DNA of 6,330 bases from Andreesenia sp964489735 (GTDB taxonomy: Bacteria; Bacillota; Clostridia; Tissierellales; Gottschalkiaceae): assembly GCA_964489735.1 (NCBI GenBank), contig CAZBAL010000054.1:1-6330 (forward strand). Reading direction: 5' to 3'. The notes under the pieces are model-generated. The model saw only the letters and a list, made by a program, of their open reading frames with translations. It did not search any database and was not told the origin of the DNA. The translations under genes and the position numbers were made by a program. Positions 1 through 5,596 of the stretch are shown here, one piece after another. Position 1 is the first letter of the stretch. Every line of letters starts with the position of its first letter.

Positions 1-40
1 TTGGCTGGAGACGGCCCGGGAGAGTAGGAAGTTGCCAATT
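1..40 (+). rRNA. rrf: 5S ribosomal RNA, 3' end (partial)
   Basis: The first 38-40 bases match the 3' third of bacterial 5S rRNA. The GGGAGAGTAGG core (19-29) is the conserved end of the helix IV/V region, and GTTGCCAA (31-38) would be the 3' strand of helix I, which pairs with the 5' end of the molecule outside the window. About 75-80 bases of the gene are missing to the left. A strong intrinsic terminator follows directly with no tRNA in between, so this is the last gene of an rRNA operon. The exact 3' end is uncertain by a few bases. Confidence 0.9.
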
Positions 41-44
41 AGAT

Positions 45-75
45 GACTCAGAACACAAAGTTCTGGGTCTTTTTT
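45..75 (+). terminator. Intrinsic terminator of the rRNA operon
   Basis: A 10-bp stem (45-54 with 60-69, one G-T wobble) closes a 5-base loop and is followed by six T residues (70-75). It lies a few bases past the 5S 3' end and should separate rRNA transcription from the phosphatase gene downstream. Confidence 0.9.
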
Positions 76-91
76 ATTGTGAAATAATGAA

Positions 92-154
92 TTTACAGAA
101 ATAAAATACTAACTTAACACTTATTATATACATACTAAATCTAAACTTTATAAT
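92..154 (+). promoter_or_regulatory. Putative Pho-box array and promoter of the alkaline phosphatase gene
   Basis: A perfect TATAAT lies at 149-154, 57 bases before the start codon. At a 17-base spacing the -35 position (126-131, ATATAC) is very poor, as expected for an activator-dependent promoter. Upstream, T-rich hexamers recur at about 11-base steps: TTTACA (92), a weak unit at 103, TTAACA (114), TTATAT (124) and CTAAAT (135). The known Gram-positive PhoP box is a direct repeat of TT(A/C/T)ACA-like units at 11-bp spacing upstream of -20. That phosphate limitation controls this promoter is inferred from this pattern, from the enzyme encoded, and from a similar array at 2300-2347. Only two of the five units are good matches. 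Confidence 0.45.
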
Positions 155-211
155 CTACTGATACTATTTAATTGTAATAAATATTTACAATGGGTTGAGA
201 GGAGATTATTT

Positions 212-2197
212 ATGAAAAGAAAATTTGTTTCAGCTGTATCTGCACTGCTGATGACAGGATCACTTGTAGCGGGCAGTGTAGCGCCAAGCTTTGCTACAGA
301 TAGTAGTTCTAACAAAGCAGAAGAAAAAGATTTAAAAAATGTTATAGTAATGATTTCTGATGGATGGGGTGAAAATCAGATCTTAGCTACAAACTACTTT
401 ATGACAGGTAGTGCTGGTAGTCAAATTTATGAGAAGTTCCCAACGAATATTTTTATGAGTACTTACTCACTAGGAGATAAAAATAAAGAAGATGATTATG
501 ATTCGGTATACAGTTCTAGTTTATGGGATAATTTTGAGCTGTTCAAAAACAATCCTACTGACTCAGCAGCAGCTGGAACGGCTATGGCAACAGGAGTTAA
601 GACGTATGATGCTGCTATAGGTGTGGATCAGGACATAAATGAGCTGAAAAACGTTGTAGAAGATTTTGAAGAGATGGGAAGATCTACTGGAGTTATATCA
701 TCAGTTCAGTTTAGCCATGCGACGCCTGCAAGTTTTGTTGCTCACAATGAGAGCAGGAAAGAATACAGTGAGCTAGCTAATTATATGCTTAAAGAATCAG
801 CAACGGATTTGATAATGGGTGCAGGGCATCCTGATTTCGATGACGATGGAAAATCAAGGGAAGAAAAAGAATATAAATATGTTGGTGGAGAAGAAACTTG
901 GAAAGACTTGAAAGATGGTAAAGTTGGAAATGATGCCAATGGAGATGGAAAAGTTGATTACTGGAAGCTGATTGAAACTAAAAAAGATTTTGAAGAATTA
1001 GTAAAAGGAGATACTCCAGACAGAGTTGTTGGAGTTCCACAGGTTGCATCAACTCTTCAGCAATCAAGAAGTGGAGATGATAAAGCGGATGCATTCACTG
1101 TTCCGTTCAATGAAAATGTACCTACTTTAGAAGTTATGACTAAAGGGGCTCTTAATGTTCTAGACAATAACGAAGAAGGCTTCTTCCTAATGGTTGAGGG
1201 TGGAGCTGTTGACTGGACAGGCCATGCAAATCAAAGTGGAAGACTTATAGAAGAACAAGATGACTTCAACAAATCAGTTGATGCAGTATGTGACTGGGTT
1301 GATAAGAATAGCAGCTGGGATGAGACTCTAGTTGTTGTTACAGGTGACCATGAAACAGGTTATCTTACAGGAACAAAAGGGAAATATGATAAAGTTATCA
1401 ATAATGGGAAAAATAAAATGCCAACTATGACTTGGAATAGCACTGATCATACAAACCAGCTAATACCATTCTATGCAAAAGGAGCAGGTGCTGAGGAGCT
1501 TAAAAAACTAGCTGATAAAGAGGACAAAGTAAGAGGTAAATATCTTGACAATACTCAGATATCTGTAGTAATAAGAGATCTTATAAAAGATTCTAAGCCA
1601 GGAAAAGAGTATGATTCTAATAGAATTCATATTGATGGATATGATGGGAATGTATTCCAGCCAGATAATGATATTACAAGAGCTGAAGCAGCAAAGGTTT
1701 TAGCAGTTGCATTGACGGATGATTTTGATAAGGACAAGAACTATAAAGGAAGCTTTACAGATGTACCAAGTGATTCATGGTATTCAAATGTTGTTAATTA
1801 CATGCAAAGTGTAGATGCTATCAAGGGGTATAAAGATGGGAGCTTCCTTCCGGAAAATAAAATAACAAGAGCTGAATTTGCTTCAATTATTTCAAATATA
1901 GATGGATATGATAAAGATAATACTATGGATAATTTCAAGGATGTAATAAAAGATCACTGGGCAAAAGAAATTATTGAAAGCATCGGGAAAAAAGGTTATA
2001 TAATAGGTTATAAAGATGGAAGCTTTAAGCCTGAAAATAATATTTCGAGAGCTGAAGTTGTGACTCTTGTTAACAGAATGCTTAAGAAGGATAAAGAAGC
2101 TATAATGAAGTTACCGAATTTGAAGACATTCGATGATGTTAAAGCTGGTCACTGGGCATATGAAGATGTAATAGCAGCAACAAATAGCATAAAATAA
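212..2197 (+). CDS. Secreted alkaline phosphatase with C-terminal SLH domains
   Basis: Predicted to hydrolyse phosphate monoesters outside the cell (EC 3.1.3.1) with metal ions and a phosphoserine intermediate. Residues 1-29 form a Sec signal peptide with likely cleavage near the SFA-TD junction. The catalytic domain (about 42-460) keeps the family landmarks: metal ligand Asp50 (ISDGWG), nucleophile Ser118 in TDSAAAGTAMATG, His169/Thr171 in SHATPAS, Glu329, Asp334 and His338 (VEGGAVDWTGH), Asp379-His380 (TGDHE) and His413. Compared with E. coli PhoA, the positions equivalent to Asp153 and Lys328 appear to be His169 and Trp335. An insert at about 205-256 holds two acidic, EF-hand-like loops (208-217 and 241-249), possibly binding calcium. 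SLH repeats fill 474-661, with ITRAE/ISRAE at 488, 551 and 611, and should attach the enzyme to secondary cell-wall polymer. ATG 212 has an AGGAG site (200-204) at 7-base spacing. The gene is monocistronic between two terminators and converges on the phosphodiesterase gene. Confidence 0.93.
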   Translation: MKRKFVSAVSALLMTGSLVAGSVAPSFATDSSSNKAEEKDLKNVIVMISDGWGENQILATNYFMTGSAGSQIYEKFPTNIFMSTYSLGDKNKEDDYDSVYSSSLWDNFELFKNNPTDSAAAGTAMATGVKTYDAAIGVDQDINELKNVVEDFEEMGRSTGVISSVQFSHATPASFVAHNESRKEYSELANYMLKESATDLIMGAGHPDFDDDGKSREEKEYKYVGGEETWKDLKDGKVGNDANGDGKVDYWKLIETKKDFEELVKGDTPDRVVGVPQVASTLQQSRSGDDKADAFTVPFNENVPTLEVMTKGALNVLDNNEEGFFLMVEGGAVDWTGHANQSGRLIEEQDDFNKSVDAVCDWVDKNSSWDETLVVVTGDHETGYLTGTKGKYDKVINNGKNKMPTMTWNSTDHTNQLIPFYAKGAGAEELKKLADKEDKVRGKYLDNTQISVVIRDLIKDSKPGKEYDSNRIHIDGYDGNVFQPDNDITRAEAAKVLAVALTDDFDKDKNYKGSFTDVPSDSWYSNVVNYMQSVDAIKGYKDGSFLPENKITRAEFASIISNIDGYDKDNTMDNFKDVIKDHWAKEIIESIGKKGYIIGYKDGSFKPENNISRAEVVTLVNRMLKKDKEAIMKLPNLKTFDDVKAGHWAYEDVIAATNSIK

Positions 2198-2213
2198 TAA
2201 GCTCAAAAGAGAT

Positions 2214-2239
2214 TCCCCTATAATATAGGGGATTTCTTT
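2214..2239 (+). terminator. Intrinsic terminator of the alkaline phosphatase gene
   Basis: An 8-bp stem (2214-2221 with 2225-2232) containing four consecutive G-C pairs closes a 3-base loop. It is followed by a T-rich tract, TTTCTTT (2233-2239). It starts 17 bases after the stop codon and should end the phosphatase transcript before the Pho-like array further right. Confidence 0.8.
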
Positions 2240-2299
2240 ATTCCCTAAGGGTGATGAACTAAATATAGAATAAATAAATCAGTAAAGATTATAGAAGTG

Positions 2300-2367
2300 T
2301 TAAAGAAAACTTAACAACACTTAATAATACAGATAACAAACTTAATATTAAAAAGTTGTATTATATA
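2300..2367 (+). promoter_or_regulatory. Putative Pho-box array and promoter in a gene-free interval
   Basis: Between the phosphatase terminator and the opposing gene, TTAACA-like hexamers recur at near-helical spacing: TTAAAG (2300), TTAACA (2311), TTAATA (2321), ATAACA (2333) and TTAATA (2342). Downstream are overlapping -10 candidates TATTAT (2359-2364) and TATATA (2362-2367). With a start near 2371 the array would cover about -24 to -70, close to where PhoP boxes sit in Bacillus Pho promoters. The unit spacing and sequence resemble the array upstream of the phosphatase. There is no coding sequence downstream on this strand. Random occurrence in AT-rich DNA cannot be excluded by eye. Confidence 0.4.
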
Positions 2368-2370
2368 AGT

Positions 2371-2447
2371 GAAGGAACCAATCTAACTACTCCTAACAAA
2401 TCACAATAAACTCAAGAAAATCCTCCTATTCCCTTAGGAGGATTTTT
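2371..2447 (+). ncRNA. Candidate small RNA under a Pho-like promoter
   Basis: A transcript starting near 2371 from the preceding promoter would reach a strong hairpin with a T run at 2417-2447 after about 77 bases. The stretch has no ATG and no ORF on this strand. Its body (2371-2416) is A/C-rich and looks unstructured. It contains CTCCT (2390-2394), and TCCTCCT occurs in the stem (2421-2427); both are complementary to Shine-Dalgarno sequences, and the hairpin loop contains TTCCCT. Pyrimidine motifs of this kind are typical of Gram-positive trans-acting sRNAs. The last 14 bases are antisense to the 3' end of the phosphodiesterase gene. Whether it is transcribed is unknown; a relict promoter from a lost Pho gene is the main alternative. 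Confidence 0.3.
2417..2446. terminator. Bidirectional hairpin terminator overlapping a stop codon
   Basis: A 12-bp stem (2417-2428 with 2435-2446) with a 6-base loop has T-rich flanks in both directions: TTTTT at 2443-2447 on the + strand, and TTTTCTT on the - strand reading out past 2417. It should terminate the phosphodiesterase transcript on the - strand. The TAA stop of that gene (2434-2436) lies at the loop-stem junction, and its last codons (Lys-Ser-Ser) are part of the stem. The same hairpin would end any + strand transcript entering from the left. Confidence 0.75.
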
Positions 2448-4275
2448 CACTTTGGGTATCCAATTTATCTAAGAAAAACAAAAATATTTCATTCTGAAAT
2501 AGTATATTATCTTCCACTGTATTCATAGCATAATCAACAAGATAGACATTATCCGTAAGAAGTCCATCGGGACGACTTTTCAATACTTTTTTTGACTGTT
2601 TGACAGAGTTAATTGTCCATACATATAGTTTCTTTTTACTTTGATGAGCAATCTCAACTAAATTAGGAGAAAGTCCTTTCGCTTCAATGCTGAAAATATC
2701 AATGTATTTTTCGCTAAACTCTGCTCCAAGTAATACTACGGTTATCAAAGCTGTTTTCACTTTAGGTTCCTTTTGTTTTGATAATTTAAGTAATTTTCTA
2801 TTTGAAGAGGAAATTATAGACTTTTCTGAATAGTTTTTGTTTTTCACTATCTCTAAAACTCTGCTTAGAAGCTCTTCTCCGTTGTTTCCATCTGGTTTCA
2901 ATTCTATCATTACCTGGATGTTCTTTGCGTTATCTAAAAACTCATCAAGAGTTGGAACATTGCTTTCTCGCTTTTTCTTAAGAGGATGTACCAATTTTAA
3001 TTTTTTAATTTCACTCAGATTCATTTCAGATGCTTTTTTAGAGTTTCCAGTCATTCTCTTAAGTGTTGGGTCGTGGTTCAATATGACATTCTTGTCTTTA
3101 GTGAGCTGTACATCTATTTCTACTGCGGTAGCTATTTTACTATCTCTAGCTTTTTTTAGAGCTTCTACTGAATTTTCACTGGCAAATGTAGCACCAGCTC
3201 TATGTGCAACAATGCTGGGTTTAGTCTGATTATCCATAAATACAATATTAGGACTGTAGTAGCTATAGTAAGATTCAATCAGTAATATCATTATGAATAA
3301 TGGTACTGCAGATTTAACGAATTTCTTAACAAATAAAGCTTTCTTATTATTTCCAGACTTCAAATTCTCAGAACTATATTCAACTGGAATTCTATGGAAG
3401 GTACAGTAAGCTGTTACCACTATTCCGGTTTTTATGATATCAGCAATAATGGGAATGAAGATATTTGCTCTCCAGTTTGTTTTGAAAAATGCATCAGCTG
3501 TCAAGTTAGGTAAGATTAAACCAACCGAATAGACTAACAGCATGGAAATAAAATAAATAGCCGTATTAAGTAACGGTATAAATGCCCCTAGCAATATGAC
3601 AAATAAAACATATTTAAATCTGTTTCTCTTAATCAGTTCTGAGTTTTTAGTCAGGGCTTCTTTAAAACTTTTATCATATATTAACATTGAAGTAGTAATA
3701 AATAGAGAAAAAACCCAGACAACTGTCATTAATGAACGGAATACCCAATAAGATACCATAGAAATTTTATTTTGATTTATCCAGTCTAGTATGAAATCAG
3801 GTATTTGTAAATTTTGTGTGGTGCTTGGATACATGGTCAAAAAACTGAATATCATCGTGAAAACAATAATTGGAAGGATAGCTATTCTTTTCGGAGTATA
3901 GAGTATTAAATATGCGTAAATACTCTCCTTGATAATTGTTCTGGTTTTAACTTTTTCACCTTTTATGCTATATCCATAAATTTTATAATATCCTATGAGT
4001 GCAAAAAGCAAGAAAAACAGTTCTATAAGTATGAATATGATAAGTATTATTAAGGAAGATGGACTTTTAAATATTTTACTGAGATTGTCCTGGACTAATA
4101 TGTTCACATTAGCTTGTGCTTTGAAAAACTCAACAACTATTCCCCTAAATAGGCTTAAGAGCATCAATGAATAAAGTATTATTAACTGAAATACTATAAA
4201 AGTTGATAAATTAATAGTTAAAAGTTTTAGAGGTTCTATTTTCAACTGATTTGATGGATTATTTGAACCGGTCAC
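2434..4275 (-). CDS. Membrane-anchored glycerophosphodiester phosphodiesterase
   Basis: Predicted to hydrolyse glycerophosphodiesters to an alcohol and glycerol-3-phosphate (EC 3.1.4.46) at the membrane. Residues 1-335 are a multispanning region with about seven hydrophobic segments (near 17-42, 73-98, 129-148, 178-200, 221-252, 272-292 and 318-335), matching the GPDPase membrane domain. The catalytic GDPD TIM barrel follows (353-585). Its conserved residues are all visible: His358-Arg359 (AHRAG), Glu367-Asn368, Glu386 and Asp388 (EIDVQLT), His401-Asp402 (NHDPTLKR), Glu458 and Lys460 (IELK), VWTIN (552-556) and PDGLLTD (569-575). The 613-residue length is normal for this fusion. The start is GTG at 4275, chosen because a near-perfect GGAGGTGA (4283-4290) precedes it by 7 bases. 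It is convergent with the phosphatase and divergent from the lipoprotein. Glycerol-3-phosphate from teichoic acid or deacylated phospholipid would be a substrate for the phosphatase. Confidence 0.93.
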   Translation of the reverse strand: MTGSNNPSNQLKIEPLKLLTINLSTFIVFQLIILYSLMLLSLFRGIVVEFFKAQANVNILVQDNLSKIFKSPSSLIILIIFILIELFFLLFALIGYYKIYGYSIKGEKVKTRTIIKESIYAYLILYTPKRIAILPIIVFTMIFSFLTMYPSTTQNLQIPDFILDWINQNKISMVSYWVFRSLMTVVWVFSLFITTSMLIYDKSFKEALTKNSELIKRNRFKYVLFVILLGAFIPLLNTAIYFISMLLVYSVGLILPNLTADAFFKTNWRANIFIPIIADIIKTGIVVTAYCTFHRIPVEYSSENLKSGNNKKALFVKKFVKSAVPLFIMILLIESYYSYYSPNIVFMDNQTKPSIVAHRAGATFASENSVEALKKARDSKIATAVEIDVQLTKDKNVILNHDPTLKRMTGNSKKASEMNLSEIKKLKLVHPLKKKRESNVPTLDEFLDNAKNIQVMIELKPDGNNGEELLSRVLEIVKNKNYSEKSIISSSNRKLLKLSKQKEPKVKTALITVVLLGAEFSEKYIDIFSIEAKGLSPNLVEIAHQSKKKLYVWTINSVKQSKKVLKSRPDGLLTDNVYLVDYAMNTVEDNILFQNEIFLFFLDKLDTQSEKSS

Positions 4276-4304
4276 TATGTGCTCACCTCCATTTAGCTTT
4301 GTAT

Positions 4305-4310
4305 ATTATA
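4305..4310 (-). promoter_or_regulatory. Candidate -10 element of the phosphodiesterase gene
   Basis: On the minus strand TATAAT reads from 4310 to 4305, placing a start near 4298 and giving a leader of about 22 bases that contains the whole ribosome binding site. I see no good -35 at 16-18 bases. TTGCTC lies 22 bases upstream, too far for a standard promoter, so the call rests on the -10 and its position. Confidence 0.4.
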
Positions 4311-4342
4311 TTCTACAGTGAATAATATATCTGAGCAAGTTC

Positions 4343-4422
4343 ATATTTGACTCTTTGCCAGTAGGTTGGGACAGGTGTTAAAGTATGAATATTTGACCTG
4401 AAAGTGGGTAAATATGTAAAAT
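4343..4422 (+). promoter_or_regulatory. Candidate promoter region of the lipoprotein gene, with a repeated 9-mer
   Basis: Two pairings can be drawn. TTGCCA (4355-4360), an 18-base spacer and TAAAGT (4379-4384) would leave a leader of about 45 bases. TTGACC (4393-4398), an 18-base spacer and TAAAAT (4417-4422) match the consensus better, but would start transcription inside the ribosome binding site GGAGGG (4424-4429), so the first is preferred weakly. ATATTTGAC occurs twice, at 4343-4351 and 4389-4397, 46 bases apart, and may be an operator for this divergent region. Confidence 0.3.
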
Positions 4423-4436
4423 CGGAGGGATAAAAT

Positions 4437-5066
4437 ATGAAAAAGTTTATGATTAAAAGTTTAGCAGTTCTAACTATTGGAGGATTAGTGTTCACTGGAT
4501 GTCAGAAAGGCAATGATGCAAATACAGACACCAGTTCAAAAACTACTAATGAGAAAACAACAATGGAAGAAAATAAAGAAGCGCTTGAGAAGAGTGATGA
4601 TGGAAAAATGGAAGTGGATACTAGTACAAAGCCATCACCAGAGGCACCAGCGAATCTTAAGCTAGCAGAAGCATATAATGTTTATCAGGAGAAACATCCG
4701 GAATCTAGCTTGAAAGAAATGAGTTTAGAAGAAGATGACAACCTGTTTGTTTACAAATTCCATGGAAGAAAAAACAATGAGGAATATGAACTGAAACTAA
4801 ATGCCGAAGATTTATCGGTTATTAAAGATGAAACAGATACGGATAATGATGACGATGATGATCTTCTGTTTAACTTCAGTGAAATGTCGGAAGTTGAGGA
4901 ATATGTAAAAAATGTGCTTTCAGAAAATGATGGATATAGTCTGGATGAATGGAAAGTAGAAGAAGATGACAATCAGTTTGTACTTAAAGTCGAAATCAGA
5001 AAAGATGGAGATAAAGTAGAGTACAAGATTGATCCTAAAAATGGTAATGTTATAGAAAAGAAATAA
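4437..5066 (+). CDS. PepSY-like domain lipoprotein
   Basis: A 209-residue exported lipoprotein. The N-terminus is a lipoprotein signal peptide (KK, hydrophobic core 8-19, lipobox ending FTGC), so Cys22 should be lipidated and the protein held on the outer face of the membrane. A Ser/Thr/Glu/Lys-rich tether (23-72) follows. Two similar repeats come next, at about 75-131 and 150-208, each with an alpha helix followed by LEEDDN/VEEDDN, a V(Y/L)K strand, an acidic E-Y-(E/K)-(L/I) strand and a terminal (D/E)-x-x-x-V-I-(K/E) strand. This is the pattern of PepSY domains, which occur in peptidase propeptides and cell-envelope proteins. An acidic linker, DNDDDDD at 136-142, joins the repeats and could bind cations. 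ATG 4437 has GGAGGG (4424-4429) at 7-base spacing. No catalytic motif is visible and its role is unknown. It is divergent from the phosphodiesterase and ends at its own terminator. Confidence 0.75.
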   Translation: MKKFMIKSLAVLTIGGLVFTGCQKGNDANTDTSSKTTNEKTTMEENKEALEKSDDGKMEVDTSTKPSPEAPANLKLAEAYNVYQEKHPESSLKEMSLEEDDNLFVYKFHGRKNNEEYELKLNAEDLSVIKDETDTDNDDDDDLLFNFSEMSEVEEYVKNVLSENDGYSLDEWKVEEDDNQFVLKVEIRKDGDKVEYKIDPKNGNVIEKK

Positions 5067-5096
5067 ACAAATAACAAAACACAGTAGATTATTAAT

Positions 5097-5165
5097 ATCT
5101 CTTGTATAGCTTGTTGACCTGCGACTCTTAGTTTTAGGTCAGCTTGCTAATTAAGAGATTTTTTT
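5097..5165 (+). terminator. Long multi-helix terminator after the lipoprotein gene
   Basis: Nested complementary arms form one long, interrupted hairpin: ATCTCTT (5097-5103) with AAGAGAT (5153-5159), TAGC (5107-5110) with GCTA (5146-5149), and GTTGACCT (5113-5120) with AGGTCAGC (5136-5143, one G-T pair). A short apical helix is possible at 5123-5126 with 5130-5133. A run of seven T residues (5159-5165) follows the outer arm. Position and T run support a terminator. At about 63 bases the structure is much longer than the other terminators here. Confidence 0.75.
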
Positions 5166-5214
5166 ATATAAAAAGTGATTTTCAGACATTTCTCATTACG
5201 AAGAGCGCTTCATA

Positions 5215-5249
5215 GTTAAACTGTTAAACTTATGCGTATTTGATATAAT
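5215..5249 (+). promoter_or_regulatory. Extended -10 promoter with GTTAAAC direct repeat
   Basis: TATAAT at 5244-5249 is preceded by TG plus one base (5241-5243), an extended -10 element that can act without a good -35. The -35 position (5221-5226, CTGTTA) is weak and lies inside a direct repeat of GTTAAAC (5215-5221 and 5223-5229, 8-base period). The repeat could be an operator for a regulator acting at the -35. The predicted start near 5256 leaves a leader of about 40 bases before the 98-residue gene. Confidence 0.6.
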
Positions 5250-5297
5250 GTATATTATAGAAGATAAATCAGATTGAAACATAAAAAGGAGAGGATT

Positions 5298-5594
5298 ATG
5301 ATGAGCAATAAAGAACTACCGAAGTTACAGGGAACAGAAGAACAGGTATCAGCAGGTGAACAGATAAGAAACAGATGGATTGAATACGCTGAAGAATTGG
5401 TTGAGAAGTATCCAGGGAAGGTACATGAGTTGACATCTACTTATACTGGAGATTCTTTAAGCCTGACATCTGAAGAAATATCAGATATGATAAAGACTTT
5501 TGCTGAAACAAAGGAGCAGTCACTATTCTATTTTAAATATGGAGATATAACTGACCAGGCAAACCTTGTCGAGTTATATGTAACAGAGAGATAA
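5298..5594 (+). CDS. Small hypothetical protein upstream of a PLD-helicase gene
   Basis: A 98-residue protein, acidic and soluble, with no signal peptide or membrane segment. I do not recognise a named family. The N-terminal part (about 6-35, starting LPKLQGTEEQ and containing EQIRNRWIEY) resembles the short helical L-x-G-(T/S)-E-x-Q...IR motif I associate with small phage- or plasmid-type hypothetical proteins; this is a weak recollection and not a family assignment. The middle and C-terminal parts are predicted mostly helical, and no helix-turn-helix or catalytic motif is evident. AAGGAG (5286-5291) sits 6 bases before ATG 5298 and 9 before the next ATG at 5301, so either could be the start; an upstream in-frame TTG at 5274 has no such site. 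The stop codon is two bases before the next gene, so the two are probably co-transcribed and translationally coupled. A role with the helicase, for example as regulator or accessory subunit, is inferred from this alone. Confidence 0.75.
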   Translation: MMSNKELPKLQGTEEQVSAGEQIRNRWIEYAEELVEKYPGKVHELTSTYTGDSLSLTSEEISDMIKTFAETKEQSLFYFKYGDITDQANLVELYVTER

Positions 5595-5596
5595 AT

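Noticed and set aside
2837..3229. 130-codon open frame on the + strand
   Set aside because: It lies wholly antisense to the catalytic GDPD domain, whose motifs are intact on the other strand. It has no ribosome binding site and the translation has no recognisable features.
4393..4422. TTGACC/TAAAAT pair as the main lipoprotein promoter
   Set aside because: The predicted start falls in the Shine-Dalgarno sequence, 7-9 bases before the ATG, so the mRNA would lack its ribosome binding site. Kept only as an alternative within the regulatory entry.
4313..4495. 60-codon open frame on the - strand
   Set aside because: It overlaps the signal peptide region of the lipoprotein gene and the divergent promoter region, and its translation looks like reverse-strand noise.
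4751..4972. 73-codon Ser-rich open frame on the - strand
   Set aside because: The Ser-rich composition is the complement of GAA/GAT-rich codons in the acidic lipoprotein; it is a shadow of that gene.
5200..5211. Short GAAG/CTTC inverted repeat with AGCG loop
   Set aside because: A 4-bp stem without a T run is too weak to call a terminator or operator.
5274..5297. TTG start extending the small protein by eight residues
   Set aside because: The extension would translate through the ribosome binding site AAGGAG that serves the ATG at 5298, and no site precedes the TTG.
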